This document shows, in pieces, positions 62,546-64,000 of a DNA stretch of 64,000 nucleotides (positions are counted from its first letter, which is position 1; each line of letters begins with the position of its first letter). The DNA comes from Hyphomicrobiales bacterium (GTDB lineage Bacteria > Pseudomonadota > Alphaproteobacteria > Rhizobiales > Rhizobiaceae). The translations under genes were made by a program, and so were the position numbers. The stretch spans positions 62,001 through 126,000 of the forward strand of contig UBXV01000022.1 of NCBI GenBank assembly GCA_900469625.1. The letters run 5' to 3'. The notes under the pieces are model-generated. The model was not told the DNA's origin. It searched no databases and worked only from the letters and a program-made list of their open reading frames with translations.

Positions 62546-63508
62546 ATGAACGCGTACAGGCTGTTGCTGGCCGGCATTGCATTCGCGTGCCTGCTGCTGT
62601 CTGCCGTGCCGTTGGCGGCCAATGCCGCCTGCGCGACGCGGGCGGATCTCGATGAGCGTTACTGCGATGCGGACAAGGATTATGTCGCCGACGCGCCTGT
62701 CGACCCTGCAAAGTGGCGGGATCCGCAAACGCTGGTCTGGGCCTATGCGCCGATTGAAGAGCCAGCCGTCTATGCCGGCCTGTTCAAGGATTTCACCACC
62801 CATCTCGGCACCTGTCTCGGCCGCCAGATCGTCTACTACCCGGTGCAGTCGAGCAACGCCGAGATCGAAGCGATGCGATCCGGACGCCTGCATTTTGCCG
62901 GGTTTTCGACCGGGCCGACCGTCGAGGCGGTCAATCGCGCCGGCGCTGTTCCCTTTGCCGCAAAGGGCATTGGCAACGACGTGCGCGGCTATAATCTGAT
63001 TGCGATCGTGCGGGCAGATTCTGCCTTCAAGTCCCTTGTCGACCTGAAGGGGCGGCGCGTGGCGCACGCTTCGGCCTTCTCGAATTCCGGCCATCTGGCG
63101 CCGCGCGCGCTCTTTCCGGGAGAAGGCCTTGCACCGGGCGTGGATTATGCGCCGATCATGTCGGGCGGCCATGACAAGTCCATCCTTGGCGTGATCTCCG
63201 GCGACTACGACATGGCGGCCGTCGCGTCGGACGTACTCGAGCGACTGATCGAGCGGCGCATGGTCAAGCGCGAAGACCTGCGTGTCATTTTCACCAGCGG
63301 CATCTTTCCCACATCATCCTTTGCCTATGCGCACGACCTTGCACCACAGCTGGTCGACAAGATGAAGCAGTGTTTCTTCGAGTTCGAGTTCACCGCCGAA
63401 ATGAAGAGTGAGTTTCACGGCGACGAGCGCTTCCTGCCGATCCGCTACGATCGGGATTGGGCAAGCGTGCGCGAGGTCATCGACAAGGCCGGCGCTTCCT
63501 CCTTCTGA
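62546..63508 (+). CDS. PhnD-type phosphate/phosphonate ABC binding protein
   Basis: The 320-residue protein has a signal peptide (LLLAGIAFACLLLSAVPLAANA) and the PhnD fold: GLFKDFTTHLGTCLGRQIVYY, AMRSGRLHFAGFSTGPTVEA, GYNLIAIVRADS, VDLKGRRVAHASAFSNSGH and SGGHDKSILGVISGDYDMAA. PhnD-like proteins bind phosphonates, phosphite or related oxyanions. ATG 62546 follows GGGGGAGGGG. It is divergent from the regulator operon and probably under its control. A permease gene begins about 130 bases downstream. Confidence 0.87.
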   Translation: MNAYRLLLAGIAFACLLLSAVPLAANAACATRADLDERYCDADKDYVADAPVDPAKWRDPQTLVWAYAPIEEPAVYAGLFKDFTTHLGTCLGRQIVYYPVQSSNAEIEAMRSGRLHFAGFSTGPTVEAVNRAGAVPFAAKGIGNDVRGYNLIAIVRADSAFKSLVDLKGRRVAHASAFSNSGHLAPRALFPGEGLAPGVDYAPIMSGGHDKSILGVISGDYDMAAVASDVLERLIERRMVKREDLRVIFTSGIFPTSSFAYAHDLAPQLVDKMKQCFFEFEFTAEMKSEFHGDERFLPIRYDRDWASVREVIDKAGASSF

Positions 63509-63641
63509 CCCCTTCCAACTGCACGACCTGATGTCGATGCGCCGCGTGCGCAGGACCTGTCGCGCGCCTACCGATCACAATGTCTGCGCAGCTCGGGCCG
63601 TCCGCCCGACGCTGTTGCGCGTCTTCACCCACGGGATTGCA

Positions 63642-64000
63642 ATGCGAAACTTTGGCAAAGCCCTCTACAATTACCGGGTCCACAATCAGGACCCGACCAC
63701 GATGGTGGGCGTCGGCCTCGTCGTGCTCTTCGCCTATCTGATTGCCGCTCCGATCGTGCTGTTGCTTTCGGATGCGTTCTTCGTCCAGTTCGCCGATCAG
63801 GCCCGCTCCGGCCAGTCGATGGGCGAGGCGACACTCTATTATTTCAATCGCGTCTTCCTGTCGGTGATTGCGACGGACGTGTTCTGGCTGCCTCTCCTCC
63901 ACACGGCGACCATCGCATTCGGTGCGATCGTCGTTGCGTTGGTGATCGGGATACCGATGGCGTGGCTGATTAGCCGTACCGACCTGCCCGGCAAGCAGTG
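63642..64000 (+). CDS. ABC transporter permease, FbpB/ThiP-like (N-terminal part, cut by window end)
   Basis: The frame from ATG 63642 (MRNFGKALYNYRVHNQDPTT) runs to the window end without a stop. It shows a first membrane helix (GVGLVVLFAYLIAAPIVLLL) and, after a periplasmic loop, LLHTATIAFGAIVVALVIGI followed by PMAWLISRTDLPGKQ, the start of the permease core. This is the layout of the two-core iron(III)/thiamine-type permeases. An in-frame ATG at 63531 could give a longer N-terminus. It should act with the PhnD-type binding protein. Confidence 0.8.
   Translation, partial: MRNFGKALYNYRVHNQDPTTMVGVGLVVLFAYLIAAPIVLLLSDAFFVQFADQARSGQSMGEATLYYFNRVFLSVIATDVFWLPLLHTATIAFGAIVVALVIGIPMAWLISRTDLPGKQ

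Overview
The window reads as a high-GC alphaproteobacterial replicon of the Rhizobiaceae (Rhizobium / Ensifer / Agrobacterium type). It is packed with catabolic operons, each pairing an ABC or TRAP importer with enzymes and usually a GntR-family regulator. This layout, the absence of rRNA, tRNA or core housekeeping genes, and close agreement with gene sets described in Rhizobium etli and Agrobacterium suggest a secondary replicon (chromid or large plasmid). That placement is inference. No insertion sequence, phage, CRISPR array or origin was recognised.

Region by region. 1-1.4 kb: end of a GNAT acetyltransferase and a histone-deacetylase-family amidohydrolase. 1.8-13.5 kb: an island for a nitrogen compound, probably heterocyclic or ureide-like. 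It has a peptide/opine-type ABC importer, two amidohydrolases, a hydantoin/Asp-Glu-type racemase, a flavin-reductase-like protein, a GntR regulator and a (S)-ureidoglycine aminohydrolase. A near-palindromic 24-bp site occurs upstream of both the transporter operon and the GntR gene. 13.5-20.3 kb: an SbmA/YddA-type ABC protein with a degenerate ATPase domain, a methyltransferase plus PLP decarboxylase, an S41 protease, an orphan FliN/SpoA protein and a small membrane protein. 20.6-23.2 kb: a metallophosphoesterase with a C-terminal GAF-like domain, translationally coupled to a 63-residue protein.

23.5-32.4 kb: organosulfur genes. These are an amino-acid-type binding protein, a cystathionine beta-lyase-like enzyme, a GST, an ArsR regulator, an SsuA-like protein without a signal peptide, SsuD, a fused TRAP permease with its binding protein, and a PRC-barrel protein. 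32.6-44.3 kb: a complete D-apiose catabolic cluster with its ABC importer (apnO, transporter genes, apsD, apnL, gntR, oiaX, oiaK), including the RuBisCO-like transcarboxylase OiaX. A 12-bp operator is repeated exactly at both promoter regions. 44.6-59.2 kb: a uronate / acid-sugar regulon. It contains an enolase-superfamily enzyme, an SGNH hydrolase, a peptide-type ABC importer in two convergent units, a cupin, two paralogous GntR regulators, an alpha-ketoglutarate semialdehyde dehydrogenase, a broken uronate dehydrogenase (udh), kduI, kduD and kdgD. A TTGTATKAYA-like motif recurs at its promoters. 59.3-64 kb: a response regulator - kinase - binding protein operon, divergent from a PhnD-type binding protein and an ABC permease that runs off the window.

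Most genes are confidently assigned to families from motifs. The apiose and Kdu/Kdg enzymes are assigned to specific reactions because sequence and gene set agree. Substrates of the 2-10 kb and 46-52 kb transporters are unknown. The most interesting points are the apiose/RuBisCO-like cluster, the decayed udh inside an otherwise intact uronate regulon, the operator families linking scattered units, the metallophosphoesterase-GAF/small-protein pair and the degenerate ABC protein.
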